DNA from: Inhella inkyongensis
Lineage (GTDB): Bacteria; Pseudomonadota; Gammaproteobacteria; Burkholderiales; Burkholderiaceae_C
NCBI RefSeq assembly: GCF_005952805.1
Contig: NZ_CP040709.1
Location: forward strand, 1-64,000
DNA: 64,000 nucleotides
Reading direction: 5' to 3'
The notes under the pieces are model-generated. The model did no database searches, was not told the origin of the DNA, and saw only the letters and a program-made list of their open reading frames with translations. The translations under genes and the position numbers were made by a program. This document shows positions 28,155-37,651 of the stretch, piece by piece (the first letter of the stretch is position 1; each line of letters starts with the position of its first letter).

Positions 28155-30019
28155 GGGGTGGCGATGAGCTTCTCCATCTCATCCATGATGCTGTCCATCT
28201 TCGCCACCAGGGTGCGATAGGGCAGCGGGCTGGCCATGTCCAGGCCCGCACGCTTCAGGGCCACATAGGGCGGCACCGAGGCGCCCAGGCGCAGGGTGTC
28301 CAGGAAGACCTTGGCCGCCGCCCCGCTGGGGTCAGCCTGCACGCGCTCGGCAAAGTGCAGGGCGGCGGTGATCGAGGTGGCGTACTGGTAGACGTAGAAG
28401 GGCCGGTAGAAGTGCGAGATGAAGGCCCACTCGCTGCAATAGGCCGGATCGATCTTCATCACGCCCTGGTCGTGCCCGTGGTACTGCTTCAGCAGACCGC
28501 AATACATCTCGGTGAAGCGCTTGCCACTCAAGGCCTCGCCCTTGGCGGCGGCATCATGGGTCTTGAGCTCGAACTCGCCGAACATGGCCTGGCGGAAGAA
28601 GGTGCCGCGCAGGCGCTCCAGCGCGTAGCCCAGCTGGTACAGCTTCTCTTCCTTGGTCTTGGCCTGACGCTGCATGTGCTGGCTCAGCAGCAGTTCATTG
28701 GCGGTGGAGGCGATCTCGGCCACGAAGAGGGCATAGCCCGCCGTCTCGAAGGGCTGGGCCTGGTTCACCAGGGCGGTGTGAATGCCATGGCCCCACTCGT
28801 GCGCGAAGGTGCTGGCGGACTCGAAGTCGTCCTGATGGTTCAGGAACACATAGGGGGTCTTGCCGTACACCCCCCACTGGTAGGCGCCACCGCTCTTGCC
28901 CTCGGCCGGATGGGCGTGCATGGTGCCGGCGGCCAGGGCCTGCTGCAGCAGCTTCTGGTAGTCGGCGCCCAAGGGCTGAGTGGCCTCCAGGGTCAGGCGG
29001 GCGGACTCTTCCAGGCTGTACTTCTTGTCCTGCTTGACCAAGGCCGGATAGATGTCGTGATAGGCCAGGTCGGGCAGACCCAGCATCTTCTGGCGCAGCT
29101 TGAAGTAGCGGTGCAGGGTGGGCAGGCCGGCATGCACCTCGGCCACCAGGGTGCGGTAGACGGCCTCGGGGATCTCCTCCCCATCCAGGCTGGCGGCCAC
29201 GGCGCTCTTGTGCTTGCGCAGGCCCGCCATCACGGTGCCGTCCTGCACGGTGTTGGCGAGCGTCGCCCCAAAGCTATTCTCGTACTGACCCAGGGCGCCG
29301 AAGAAGTTCTTGAACACCTGCTCGCGCACCGCGCGGTCGGGGTGCTGGCGCAACAGGCCATAGCGGGTGTCGTCCACGCGCTCGTCCTTGCCGTCGATGT
29401 GCAGGGTGGGCCAGCGCATGTCCGCGTCCACCAGCAGGGTGCGCACCTGGGCGGTGGCGCCGCGCATCGGGGCCAGGGCGGCAATGGCGGCCTCGGTCTC
29501 GGCGCTCAGGGTGTGGGCCTGACGGCGCAGGATGTTGCGCAGGCGCTCCGTGTGGACCTTCAGGGCCGGCTCGGCTTTTACATAAGCCAGCACCTTGGGG
29601 GCGCCCAGCTTTTGGATCTCGGGCTCCAGCCAGGCAATGGCCGCGCTGTATTGGCCGCCCAGACTGCCCACCAAATTGCCGCGCTCCTGATAGGTGGCAT
29701 TGCGGTTGTCGGTGCTTTGCTGCAGATAGGCGTAAACCTGCACCTTCTCCCAGGTCTGGGCGGCCCGGCTCAGGCGCTCCAGGCCGGCGCGCAGGGCGGC
29801 CGGGCTCTTGCCCAGGGTGCCCTTCAGGGCCTGCAGTTGCGGCAGCTCGGCCACCAGGGCCTTGCGCGCGGCATCCCAGTCGGCATCGCTGGCAAAGATG
29901 GGTTTCAGGTCCCAGACCTTGGGCAGTTCAGCGACCGGGGGGCTGTCCGCATGAGCCTGGGCCGCAAAGACCAAAGACAAGGACAAAACGAGCGCGCGCG
30001 GCAAGGGCAGGACTTTCAT
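28151..30019 (-). CDS. pepF: Oligoendopeptidase F-like M3 peptidase, exported
   Basis: This zinc endopeptidase of family M3B cleaves short peptides. The 622-residue protein has the metal-binding motif HEWGH at residues 407-411 and the downstream ASTANELLLSQH. Unlike cytoplasmic PepF, it starts with a clear signal peptide (MKVLPLPRALVLSLSLVFAAQAHA), so it should act in the periplasm. ATG 30019 was chosen for that signal; the open frame extends upstream without similarity. It is followed by the coupled DUF1697 gene. Confidence 0.9.
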   Translation of the reverse strand: MKVLPLPRALVLSLSLVFAAQAHADSPPVAELPKVWDLKPIFASDADWDAARKALVAELPQLQALKGTLGKSPAALRAGLERLSRAAQTWEKVQVYAYLQQSTDNRNATYQERGNLVGSLGGQYSAAIAWLEPEIQKLGAPKVLAYVKAEPALKVHTERLRNILRRQAHTLSAETEAAIAALAPMRGATAQVRTLLVDADMRWPTLHIDGKDERVDDTRYGLLRQHPDRAVREQVFKNFFGALGQYENSFGATLANTVQDGTVMAGLRKHKSAVAASLDGEEIPEAVYRTLVAEVHAGLPTLHRYFKLRQKMLGLPDLAYHDIYPALVKQDKKYSLEESARLTLEATQPLGADYQKLLQQALAAGTMHAHPAEGKSGGAYQWGVYGKTPYVFLNHQDDFESASTFAHEWGHGIHTALVNQAQPFETAGYALFVAEIASTANELLLSQHMQRQAKTKEEKLYQLGYALERLRGTFFRQAMFGEFELKTHDAAAKGEALSGKRFTEMYCGLLKQYHGHDQGVMKIDPAYCSEWAFISHFYRPFYVYQYATSITAALHFAERVQADPSGAAAKVFLDTLRLGASVPPYVALKRAGLDMASPLPYRTLVAKMDSIMDEMEKLIATP

Positions 30020-30201
30020 GGCAACAAGGCAGGGGCAGATGCAAAAGCCGGCGAGTGTCCCCGACCCCAGGCAGCCTGCCAAAAGCGATCCGTCCCAACC
30101 CGGGCAAACCCGGATCTGAGCCTGGATGAGGCATCGCCGCACCCCAAAGACGGTGCGCCGAGTGACACTGCAGGACCACCGCCGACCCCACGGAGCCCCC
30201 G

Positions 30202-31029
30202 ATGGCCAGTCTGTTTCGCGCTTTGCCCGCGCTGCTTGCCTTGGTTGGCCTGAACCCGGCGGAGGCCCAGGCACCCGAGCCGCGTGCCTTGCGGGTCTGC
30301 CTCAACGATGTGCCCCACATTCCCTGGCGCATGGCGGATGAAGCCGGTCGCATCCAACGAGAGGGGCTGGACTTCGTATTTCTGGACCTGCTGGCCCGCC
30401 GCAGCGGACTGCAAATCCAGATCGCCCTGTTGCCCTGGAAGCGTTGCCTGGCGGATCTGAAGAGCGGCGAACAAGATGCGGTGCTGAGCATGAGCTACCT
30501 GCCCGAGCGCGAGGAGCTGGGGGTCTATCCGATGCGGCTGGGGGTGATCGACGAACGCCTGGCGCTGCGCCACAACCAGTACAGCTGGTATGTGCTGCAA
30601 GGCCACAACCTGCGCTGGGACGGCCGCAAGCTCAGCGGACTGAGCCCGGAGGCTTTGGTTGGCGTGCAGTCCGGCTACTCCATCGGCACCGTGGTGCGCG
30701 AGCAGGGGCTGAAGGTGGATGAAGGGGCCCGAACGGCCGAATCCAACCTGGAGAAGCTGGTGCGCGGGCGGGTGCAACTGGCGGCACTGCAGGTCAACGA
30801 GGCCGACCGGGTCCTGCGCAAGCGCCCGGATCTGGGCGCCCGCATCCAAAAACTCCAGCCCCTGCTGCAGGAGCGCGCCTATTTCACGGTGTTCTCACAG
30901 TCCTTCTGGGGCCGCTACCCACGCACCGTGCTCGATCTTTGGCGTGACATCGCCACCCTGCGCGACAGCAAAGCCTATCGAGAGGCCGAAAACCGCGCGC
31001 AGGAGCAGATCGAGCGCGAAACGCGTTAG
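30202..31029 (+). CDS. Orphan periplasmic binding-like protein, subfamily B (copy 1)
   Basis: The 275-residue exported protein has LRVCLNDVPHIPWRM after its signal, and LPWKRCLADLKSGEQDAVLSMSYLPER. It closely parallels the product of 33094-33921. Its only two Cys (CLND and RCLA) are shared with that copy and could form a disulfide. It resembles solute-binding family 3, but no ABC genes adjoin. The stop overlaps the convergent alcohol dehydrogenase stop. Confidence 0.75.
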   Translation: MASLFRALPALLALVGLNPAEAQAPEPRALRVCLNDVPHIPWRMADEAGRIQREGLDFVFLDLLARRSGLQIQIALLPWKRCLADLKSGEQDAVLSMSYLPEREELGVYPMRLGVIDERLALRHNQYSWYVLQGHNLRWDGRKLSGLSPEALVGVQSGYSIGTVVREQGLKVDEGARTAESNLEKLVRGRVQLAALQVNEADRVLRKRPDLGARIQKLQPLLQERAYFTVFSQSFWGRYPRTVLDLWRDIATLRDSKAYREAENRAQEQIERETR

Positions 31030-32042
31030 AAGCCCTCCAGCACGATCTTGCCGCGCACCGAGCCGCTTTCCTGCGCTTGGTGCGCGCGGCGCAGGTTCTC
31101 GGCCGTGATGCGCCCGAAGTGCTCGCCCTGGGTGCTGCGCAGGGTGCCGGCATCCACCAGAGCGGCGGCCTGGCTCAGCAACTCGCCCTGGCGCGCCATG
31201 TCGGCCGTTTGGTAGAGCGAGCGGGTGAACATCAGCTCCCAGTGCAGTGACAGGCTCTTGCGCTTGAGCGCCAGCACGTTCACGGCGGCCGGGTCAAAGT
31301 CATCGATCAGCGCCAACTGGCCCTGCGGCGCCAGCAATTCGACCAGCTGCGCATAGTGCTGATCGGTATTCGTCAGGCTGGCCACATGCTGCGGCGCGCT
31401 CAATCCCTGGCGCTGCAACGCCTCGGCCAAGGGCTCGCGGTGGTCCAGCACATGGTGGGCGCCCAGTTCGCGCACCCAGGCTTGGGTCTCGGGCCGCGAG
31501 GCGGTGGCGATCACCGTCAGCTGCGTCAGCTGGCGCGCCAGTTGAATGAGGATGGAGCCCACACCGCCGGCGCCACCCACCACCAGCAGGCTCTGACCCT
31601 GGCCGCCGCCGTGCGGGATACGCAGGCGATCAAACAGCAACTCCCAGGCGGTGATGGTGGTCAGGGGCAAGGCCGCCGCCGCGGCGAAGTCCAGGCTGGC
31701 CGGCATGGCGCCCGCCAAGCGTGCGTCCACCAGCTGCAGCTCGGCGTTGCTGCCCGGGCGGTCCAGCGCGCCGGCATACCAAACGCGGTCGCCGGGTTTG
31801 AAGCCGGTGACCTGCTCGCCCACGGCGCGCACCACGCCGGCCGCGTCCCAACCCAGCACCTTCCAGGCGCCTGACTCGGGCTGCACACCGCGGCGGATCT
31901 TGGTGTCCACCGGGTTCATGGCGATGGCCCGCACCTCGACCAAGAGGTCGTGGCCCTTGGCTTCGGGCGCGGGCAGTTCGATGTCCTGCAGGGCCAGCGG
32001 GTTGGTGGCGGGCAGGCTGTGTTGGTAGGCAATGGCTTTCAT
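31026..32042 (-). CDS. NADPH:quinone reductase-like zinc-type alcohol dehydrogenase
   Basis: The 338-residue medium-chain dehydrogenase has a GroES-like N-terminus (LVEVRAIAMNPVDTKIRRG) and a Rossmann motif VVGGAGGVGSILIQLARQL. The catalytic and structural zinc Cys clusters are absent, as in quinone or enone reductases of the YogA/QOR group. It is divergent from a LysR gene that probably regulates it. The substrate is unknown, but reduction of quinones or enals is typical. Confidence 0.87.
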   Translation of the reverse strand: MKAIAYQHSLPATNPLALQDIELPAPEAKGHDLLVEVRAIAMNPVDTKIRRGVQPESGAWKVLGWDAAGVVRAVGEQVTGFKPGDRVWYAGALDRPGSNAELQLVDARLAGAMPASLDFAAAAALPLTTITAWELLFDRLRIPHGGGQGQSLLVVGGAGGVGSILIQLARQLTQLTVIATASRPETQAWVRELGAHHVLDHREPLAEALQRQGLSAPQHVASLTNTDQHYAQLVELLAPQGQLALIDDFDPAAVNVLALKRKSLSLHWELMFTRSLYQTADMARQGELLSQAAALVDAGTLRSTQGEHFGRITAENLRRAHQAQESGSVRGKIVLEGF

Positions 32043-32149
32043 GGTGCGGGGACTCCGGTTGCGATGGACCGAACTTTGTCTGCTTGTGACCCGGAGAAAA
32101 ACTAGCGATTCCTTCAATCACTTTCAAATGAATGCGGAAAATCAGGCCC
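32043..32149. promoter_or_regulatory. Divergent promoter region of dehydrogenase and LysR genes
   Basis: This 107-base gap separates the two divergent starts and is noticeably AT-richer than its flanks. It contains TTCA-N12-TGAA around 32114-32133, a dyad of the size bound by LysR regulators. The exact site is uncertain. Confidence 0.4.
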
Positions 32150-33037
32150 ATGAAAGCCCTGCAGGACCTGCAACTCTTCGTCCGCGCCGCGCGCGCGGCC
32201 AGCTTTTCCGAGGCCGCACGGGCGCTGGACCTGAGCCCGGCGGCCGTCAGCGCCGCCATCAAGCGCCTGGAGGCCGAGCTGGGCACGCCGCTCTTCCTGC
32301 GCTCGACCCGCCAACTGCGCCTGACCCAGGCCGGCGAGCAGTTTCTGCAGGCCTGCGAGCCCGGCCTGGAGCTCATTCACCATGGCCGCGAGGCCCTGGC
32401 CCAGGGGCAAATCCAGGGCCGGCTGCACATCGCCTTGCCGTCTGACCTGGGCCGCAACCAGGCGCTGGACTGGCTGCTGGGGTTTCGCCAGCTCCACCCC
32501 GGTGTGGAACTGCGCATCCAGGTGGCCGACCGCCTGGCCGGCCTGCTGCGCGAACAGCTGGACCTGGCCCTGCGCTACGGTGCCCCGCCCGAATCCGGTC
32601 TGGTGGCCCTGCCCCTGGCGCCGGACAACCGCCGCGTGCTGTGCGCCGCGCCCGCCTACCTGGCGCGGCGCGGCCGGCCGCAACACCCCGACGAACTGCG
32701 CGACCACGACTGCCTGTGCTTTGCCATCCAGGACCAGTTGCACCGGCTATGGCGCTTCGAACGCGACGGCCAGACGCTGCAAGTGGAGGTCGGCGGGCCG
32801 CTGGCCGTGGACGACGGCGATGCCGTGCGCCGCCTGGCGCTGGCCGGCGCGGGCATTGCCTACAAGTCAGCGCTCGATGTGGCGCCCGATCTGCAGGCCG
32901 GCCGCCTGGAGCGACTCTGCCCGGACTGGCTGGGCGAACCCGCACCCCTCACACTGCTGACCCCCGAGCGACGCAGCCTGCGGCCGGCGGTTCGGGCCTT
33001 GATCGAGCACCTGCAACGTCACATCGCCACAGCTTGA
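32150..33037 (+). CDS. LysR family transcriptional regulator
   Basis: The 295-residue regulator has the N-terminal winged helix (LQLFVRAARAASFSEAARAL, SPAAVSAAIKRLEAELGTPLF) and a LysR effector-binding domain. It is divergent from the quinone reductase-like gene, the classic arrangement for regulator and target. ATG 32150 fits the family N-terminus; an in-frame ATG 18 bases earlier is less likely. Confidence 0.93.
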   Translation: MKALQDLQLFVRAARAASFSEAARALDLSPAAVSAAIKRLEAELGTPLFLRSTRQLRLTQAGEQFLQACEPGLELIHHGREALAQGQIQGRLHIALPSDLGRNQALDWLLGFRQLHPGVELRIQVADRLAGLLREQLDLALRYGAPPESGLVALPLAPDNRRVLCAAPAYLARRGRPQHPDELRDHDCLCFAIQDQLHRLWRFERDGQTLQVEVGGPLAVDDGDAVRRLALAGAGIAYKSALDVAPDLQAGRLERLCPDWLGEPAPLTLLTPERRSLRPAVRALIEHLQRHIATA

Positions 33038-33093
33038 GACGGGCCGCGCGGGCCTATGCTGCGCTCCTCGATGCCACCAGCTTCGAAGGGACC

Positions 33094-33921
33094 GTGCACC
33101 GCGCCAAGACCTCACTCCTCCCGCTCGCCTCTTGGCCCTGGGCCTGGCTGGTGATGGGCCTGGGCTTGCTGGGAGCACCGGCGGCGCAGGCCTCCCATCT
33201 CTTGCGCATCTGCTTCAACGAGACCCCGCATCCGCCCTGGCGCGAGGTGGACGCCCAGGGCCGCGCGCTGCCGCGCGGGCTGGACTATGTGTTCATCGAG
33301 CTGCTGCAAAAGCGCATCCCGGAAACCATCCGCCTGCAGCCTCTGCCCTGGCGGCGCTGCCTGGAGGCCATCGAGCGCGGCGAGGTCGACGCGGTGTTCG
33401 GCATCAGCTACTTGCCCGAGCGCGCGCAGCGCTGGGTCTATCCACCCCCCGCCGGCTCCCCCGACCCGCATTACGCCGTGCGGCGCTTTCGCTTCAGCTG
33501 GTATGTGGCCCAGCCCAGCCCCTGGGTGTGGGACGGCCAGCGCCTGCAAGGCGGCAACGCGCCGGCCCGTGTGGTCGCCCAGCCCGGCTTCTCCATTGCC
33601 CAGGTGGCGCGCGAGCTGGGCTACCCAGTGCGCGAGTCGGCCCGCACGGTCGAAGGCAATCTGCACCTGGTGCTCAAGGGCGAGGCCGATGCCGCGGCGC
33701 TGCAGACCAACGAGGCCGACCGGGTGCTTGGCCTGGAGCCGCAGCTGCAGCAGGGCATTCGCAAGCTCGAGCCGGCGCTGCAACAGCGCGACTACTTCGT
33801 GGTGTTCTCGCAGCGCTTCCACCAGACCCGGCCGCAACGCGCGCTGGCGCTTTGGCAACAAATGCGCGCGGTGCGCGAGTCCGAGCCCTACCGCCAGGCC
33901 GAGGCCCGGGCCCTGCCTTGA
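33094..33921 (+). CDS. Orphan periplasmic binding-like protein, subfamily B (copy 2)
   Basis: The 275-residue exported protein has LLRICFNETPHPPWREVDA, LPWRRCLEAIERGEVDAVFG and ISYLPERAQRWVYPP, matching the protein at 30202-31029 step by step. Both copies have the same length and the same two Cys. The GTG start at 33094 follows GAAGGG; the frame extends upstream only antiphase to LysR. No transporter genes adjoin. The ligand is unknown. Confidence 0.75.
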   Translation: MHRAKTSLLPLASWPWAWLVMGLGLLGAPAAQASHLLRICFNETPHPPWREVDAQGRALPRGLDYVFIELLQKRIPETIRLQPLPWRRCLEAIERGEVDAVFGISYLPERAQRWVYPPPAGSPDPHYAVRRFRFSWYVAQPSPWVWDGQRLQGGNAPARVVAQPGFSIAQVARELGYPVRESARTVEGNLHLVLKGEADAAALQTNEADRVLGLEPQLQQGIRKLEPALQQRDYFVVFSQRFHQTRPQRALALWQQMRAVRESEPYRQAEARALP

Positions 33922-34002
33922 GCGGCGGGCAGCACCGTCACGTCTCCGACTTCTTCGCTGCCTAGCATCCTCCGCTTCCTCCCCGTCCCTTCAGGAGCCG
34001 TG

Positions 34003-35250
34003 ATGAGCGAGATCCGCCCTTCTTCCACCACCCCGCCCTCGCGCAGCGACCGTCGCACGCTCTTGCGTCGCAGCCTGCTCAGCGCCGGCCTGTTCTCTTT
34101 GGGAACCCCCGCCGCCTGGGCTGCCCAGTTGCCCGCCGTGCCACCTCAACCGCGCGATGGAGAAGGCCTGCGCCGCATTGCCGTGCAAGGCGGCCTGGGT
34201 GAGTTGCTGCCCCCTGATGCCCTGGGCCTGCGCCTACCGGCGGGCTTCAGCGCGCGCCTGATTGCGCGCAGCGGCCAGACCGTGGGCAGCACCGGCTATC
34301 GCTGGCACAGCACCCCGGACGGCGGTGCCTGCGTGGCCCTGGCCGATGGCGGCTGGATCTATGTGTCCAACTGCGAGCTGGGCAGCGGCCAGGGTGGCGC
34401 CTCGGCCATCGACTTCGACGCCCAGGGCAATATCCGCCGCGCCTACAGCATCTGCAGCGGTACCAGCCGCAATTGCGCCGGCGGCATGACGCCCTGGGGC
34501 ACTTATCTGAGCTGCGAGGAAGTGGACCGCGGCCGCGTCATCGAATGCGACCCCAAGGGCCAGCTGGCCCCGGTGGCACGCAATGCCATGGGCTGGTTCG
34601 ACCACGAGGCCGTGGCCTTCGACCCCAGCAGCGGCCATGCCTACATGACGGAGGACAAATCCGACGGCCGGCTCTACCGTTTCCGCCCCACGCGCGCCGG
34701 CGACCTGAGCGCCGGCACCTTGGAAGTGGCCCGGCGCGTCGGCCGCGCGGCGCCCTACACGCTGGAATGGCTGACCGTGCCCACCCCCAACCCCAGCAGC
34801 AGTGGCACGCGCACGCGCAAGCAGGTCAGCAAGAGTTCCAGCTTCAATGGCGGCGAGGGCATCTGGTGCCACCAAGGCACCGTCTACTTCACCACCAAGG
34901 GCGACAACCGGGTGTGGGCCCTGGAGCTGGCCACCCAGCGCCTGCACATCCTGTACGACGACAGCACGCACAGCAATCCGGTGCTGACCGGCGTGGACAA
35001 CGTGGTGGTCTCGCAGCGCGGCGACGTCTATGTGGCCGAGGACGGCGGCGACATGCAGATCTGCATGATCAGCCCGAATGGCGAGGTGGCGCCCGTGGTC
35101 AAGCTGGAGGGCCAGGATGCCTCCGAGATGACCGGCATCGCCTTCAGCCCGGACGGCACGCGGCTCTACTTCAGCTCACAGCGCGGCAGCGCCGGCAGCG
35201 GCAGCGATGGCCGCACCTATGAGGTGCGCGGGCCCTTTCTGAGCAGCTGA
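34003..35250 (+). CDS. PhoX-like (DUF839) Tat-exported protein
   Basis: The 415-residue protein resembles the PhoX alkaline phosphatase/DUF839 beta-propeller family. The leader has twin arginines (DRRTLLRRSLLSAGLFSLG). Motifs such as NCAGGMTPWGTYLSCEE, WFDHEAVAFDPSSGHAYMTED and GGEGIWCHQG match the family, whose phosphatases bind calcium and iron. AGGAG lies upstream of ATG 34003. Phosphatase activity is not certain, because many members are uncharacterised. Confidence 0.85.
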   Translation: MSEIRPSSTTPPSRSDRRTLLRRSLLSAGLFSLGTPAAWAAQLPAVPPQPRDGEGLRRIAVQGGLGELLPPDALGLRLPAGFSARLIARSGQTVGSTGYRWHSTPDGGACVALADGGWIYVSNCELGSGQGGASAIDFDAQGNIRRAYSICSGTSRNCAGGMTPWGTYLSCEEVDRGRVIECDPKGQLAPVARNAMGWFDHEAVAFDPSSGHAYMTEDKSDGRLYRFRPTRAGDLSAGTLEVARRVGRAAPYTLEWLTVPTPNPSSSGTRTRKQVSKSSSFNGGEGIWCHQGTVYFTTKGDNRVWALELATQRLHILYDDSTHSNPVLTGVDNVVVSQRGDVYVAEDGGDMQICMISPNGEVAPVVKLEGQDASEMTGIAFSPDGTRLYFSSQRGSAGSGSDGRTYEVRGPFLSS

Positions 35251-35306
35251 GCGGCGAGGCCTGGCCCTAGGATGCGACCCCTTTGAGGTCGGCAGAGAGG
35301 GCAGCC

Positions 35307-36029
35307 ATGCGCATGGCGTTTGTGACGGGGGGCTCCCAGGGCCTGGGACTGGCCCTGTGCCAGCAATTGCAGGGCGCCGGCTACCGGGTCGTCGAGTTCT
35401 CGCGCAGCGCGCCGCACCCGTTCTCGGTCCCTCTGGATCTATGCGACCCCGAGGCGGCCCTCCGGACCGTGCAGCAGGCGCTGCAAACGGTGGACCCCGC
35501 GAGCTGCACCGAGCTGCTGCTGATCCATAACGCCGGCAGCTTGGCCCCCATCGGACCGACTTGGCGCCAGCCACCTGCCGCGCTGCTTGCGGCGCTGAAC
35601 ACCAACTTCAGCGCCGCCCTCCTGGTGCTGAGCGAGCTGATGCGCCACTTCCGTGACACGCCCGGGCGCAAACGGCTGGTCAACATCAGCTCCGGCGCGG
35701 CGCTGAAGGGCTATGCCGGCTGGACTCTGTACTGCGCCAGCAAGGCGGGCCTGGAGGGCTTCATCCGCGCGCTGGCCGTGGAAGAACAGCATCATCCCCA
35801 GCCCTTCACACCGCTGTCCATCGACCCGGGCGTCATCGACACCGGGATGCAGGCGCTGATTCGCGCCACTCCAGCGCGCGATTTCCCCGAGGTCGAGCGC
35901 TTCAAGCGGCGCAAGCTGGAGGGCGGCCTGGCCGCACCCGAGGCCGTAGCGGCTGGCATCCTGAGCCTGTTGGCAAGCGAACTGACGCCCGGTGGGCGCT
36001 ACGAGGCGCCCTTGCTCGAACCGCGTTAA
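35307..36029 (+). CDS. Short-chain dehydrogenase/reductase
   Basis: The 240-residue SDR has the cofactor motif VTGGSQGLGLALC, the NAG motif (HNAGSLAP) and catalytic Ser/Tyr/Lys in NISSGAALKGYAGWTLYCASKAG. The chain is closest in style to sepiapterin reductase-like SDRs (SIDPGVIDTGMQ). The substrate cannot be deduced. ATG 35307 or 35313 may be the start. Confidence 0.88.
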   Translation: MRMAFVTGGSQGLGLALCQQLQGAGYRVVEFSRSAPHPFSVPLDLCDPEAALRTVQQALQTVDPASCTELLLIHNAGSLAPIGPTWRQPPAALLAALNTNFSAALLVLSELMRHFRDTPGRKRLVNISSGAALKGYAGWTLYCASKAGLEGFIRALAVEEQHHPQPFTPLSIDPGVIDTGMQALIRATPARDFPEVERFKRRKLEGGLAAPEAVAAGILSLLASELTPGGRYEAPLLEPR

Positions 36030-36037
36030 TCGCTGAG

Positions 36038-36679
36038 TCAGCGCCGGGGCAGGCAGGCCAGCAGCATGCACCACTCCAGCGTCGTGAGGCCGGCCTGCGG
36101 ACTCAGGCTGAGCACCAAGGCCGAGGCCTGGCCTTCGTCCACGGTGAACAGGCGGCCCACCTCTTCCTCGCCCCGCATCAAGGGGCTGTAGCGATGAAAG
36201 ACCGAGCGCAAGGGCAGCTCGCACACGGGCTCGCCGCCGGGCTCGCGCTCGATCCGCGTTCGCAACAAGCCATGCTGGCCACGCAGCACCACCTGGCCAC
36301 TGCTGGCCACCCGCAACAGGCTGCGCGCGCTGAACGCCCCGGCGCTCACGCACTCGTAGCGCTGGCCCTCGAGCTCAAAGTGCCGTCGCACGCCCTGCCG
36401 CGGCAGGGTCGGTGACTCGATGCGGCACAAAGCCTGGCCCTGCGCAGACTGCAGGTCCAAACTCAGGCCGGAAATGCCTGCGCGCCCCGACCAACGGCCC
36501 CAGATCCAAGGGCCGCCCAACAACAGCGGCGCGGCCAGGTGCTGCACCTTCTCGGCGGTCCAGGTCTTGGCAGTGGCTTCGCTGGCACGGGCGTTGCGCA
36601 AGGCCCAACGCGACATGAGCGTCACCGCCACGGTCAGGGTGATGAGGGTGCCGTAAACCACCCAATCCGCCTCGCTCAT
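36038..36679 (-). CDS. Hypothetical membrane-anchored protein
   Basis: The 213-residue product has one N-terminal membrane helix (about residues 8-27) and a soluble part with two Cys-containing strands (CRIESPTLPRQGVRRHFELEG, YECVSAGAF). I do not recognise a family. It follows the GNAT gene by 46 bases on the same strand. Confidence 0.65.
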   Translation of the reverse strand: MSEADWVVYGTLITLTVAVTLMSRWALRNARASEATAKTWTAEKVQHLAAPLLLGGPWIWGRWSGRAGISGLSLDLQSAQGQALCRIESPTLPRQGVRRHFELEGQRYECVSAGAFSARSLLRVASSGQVVLRGQHGLLRTRIEREPGGEPVCELPLRSVFHRYSPLMRGEEEVGRLFTVDEGQASALVLSLSPQAGLTTLEWCMLLACLPRR

Positions 36680-36725
36680 GTCGTCTCCTCTGCGCTGCGC
36701 GCGTGAGAGCCTACTTCGCTGCGGT

Positions 36726-37244
36726 TCAGCGCGCGCCCCCGGTGGGCGTCACTGCCGTCTCGAAGCGGAACCACACGCTCGGTTCGTCGTCGATCACGCG
36801 TTCTTGCCGCTCCAGGCCCACCAGCGGCAAGGCGCTCAGGGCCGGTCCCCAGAAGTGCTCCGCATACGCATTGCGGGCCAGGTAATAGATTTCCCAAGCA
36901 CCGGGCAGGGCTTGCAGCAGCTGCACCAGCGCCTGACGCGCCAGGCCCCGACCGCGAAAGCGGCGTACCAGGAAAAAGTAACCCAGGTTGTAGCGACTGC
37001 GAGCGGGCTCCACGCACTCGCCATCCACCACCGCGAAGCCGGCCAGCTCGCCATCGACCCGCAGCAGAAAGGGTTGTGTGCGCGGCTCGGCCCAATAGGG
37101 CCCCTTGGGGCGCAGGGTGTAGAGCCCGTGCTCGGCCAGGCGCACGGGGTACCAGGCGCTGAGCTCGTAGTTGAAGAACTGCATCAGGTGCTCGATGCAG
37201 GCCCGTTCATCGGCCGTGCGAGCTGGGCAGAGTTCGATCGTCAT
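36726..37244 (-). CDS. GNAT family N-acetyltransferase
   Basis: The 172-residue protein has the GNAT acetyl-CoA loop in FRGRGLARQAL preceded by the beta strand YNLGYFFLVRR. The substrate is unknown. Its ATG overlaps the stop of the upstream NTF2-like gene (ATGA), and it ends a compact minus-strand run beginning with the persulfide dioxygenase gene. Confidence 0.85.
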   Translation of the reverse strand: MTIELCPARTADERACIEHLMQFFNYELSAWYPVRLAEHGLYTLRPKGPYWAEPRTQPFLLRVDGELAGFAVVDGECVEPARSRYNLGYFFLVRRFRGRGLARQALVQLLQALPGAWEIYYLARNAYAEHFWGPALSALPLVGLERQERVIDDEPSVWFRFETAVTPTGGAR

Positions 37245-37648
37245 GGGGTCTTGATGGCCGTGGCCTGCGACCAAACGGCCAGCCACTCGCCATCGCGCAG
37301 TTCGTAGGAATCGGTGTGCCAGACGTCGAAGGGGCGCTGCTCGCCACCGGCCAGGGTCAGGGTGGCGCGGTAGCGCAGCAGGGCCATGTCGGCCCCCCGC
37401 CGCAACGCCGCCGCGCCGATCTCCCACCCCAGATAGATGAGCTCACCCGACTCGATCAAGCCCAGATAACGCTCGCGCGACAAAGCGCCGCCACCGGGGG
37501 TGATCAGCTGGTAGTCAGCCGCATGCAGGCGCATCGCGGTGGCGATGTCGCGCGCGAGCAGGGCCTGAGTGCGACGCTGCTCCAGGGCCAGGAAGCGCGC
37601 CAACTCGGCGTCCGCGTGGCTCGTGCTCGAGCTCATGGGGCGGCTCAT
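37241..37648 (-). CDS. NTF2-like (SnoaL/DUF4440) protein
   Basis: The 135-residue protein has the cone-shaped NTF2 fold signature: FLALEQRRTQALLARDIATAM, then DYQLITPGG and VWHTDSYELRDGEWLAVW. Such proteins bind or isomerise small molecules; no specific role is evident. It starts three bases after the persulfide dioxygenase stop and overlaps the acetyltransferase gene, so all three are likely one operon. Confidence 0.82.
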   Translation of the reverse strand: MSRPMSSSTSHADAELARFLALEQRRTQALLARDIATAMRLHAADYQLITPGGGALSRERYLGLIESGELIYLGWEIGAAALRRGADMALLRYRATLTLAGGEQRPFDVWHTDSYELRDGEWLAVWSQATAIKTP

Positions 37649-37651
37649 CGC

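Noticed and set aside
28355..30253. Long plus-strand open frame opposite the PepF-like gene
   Set aside because: It is an antisense shadow; the minus-strand peptidase has a clear signal and HEWGH motif.
32641..33093. Upstream extension of the second subfamily B binding protein
   Set aside because: It overlaps LysR out of frame and lacks similarity; the signal peptide begins at GTG 33094.
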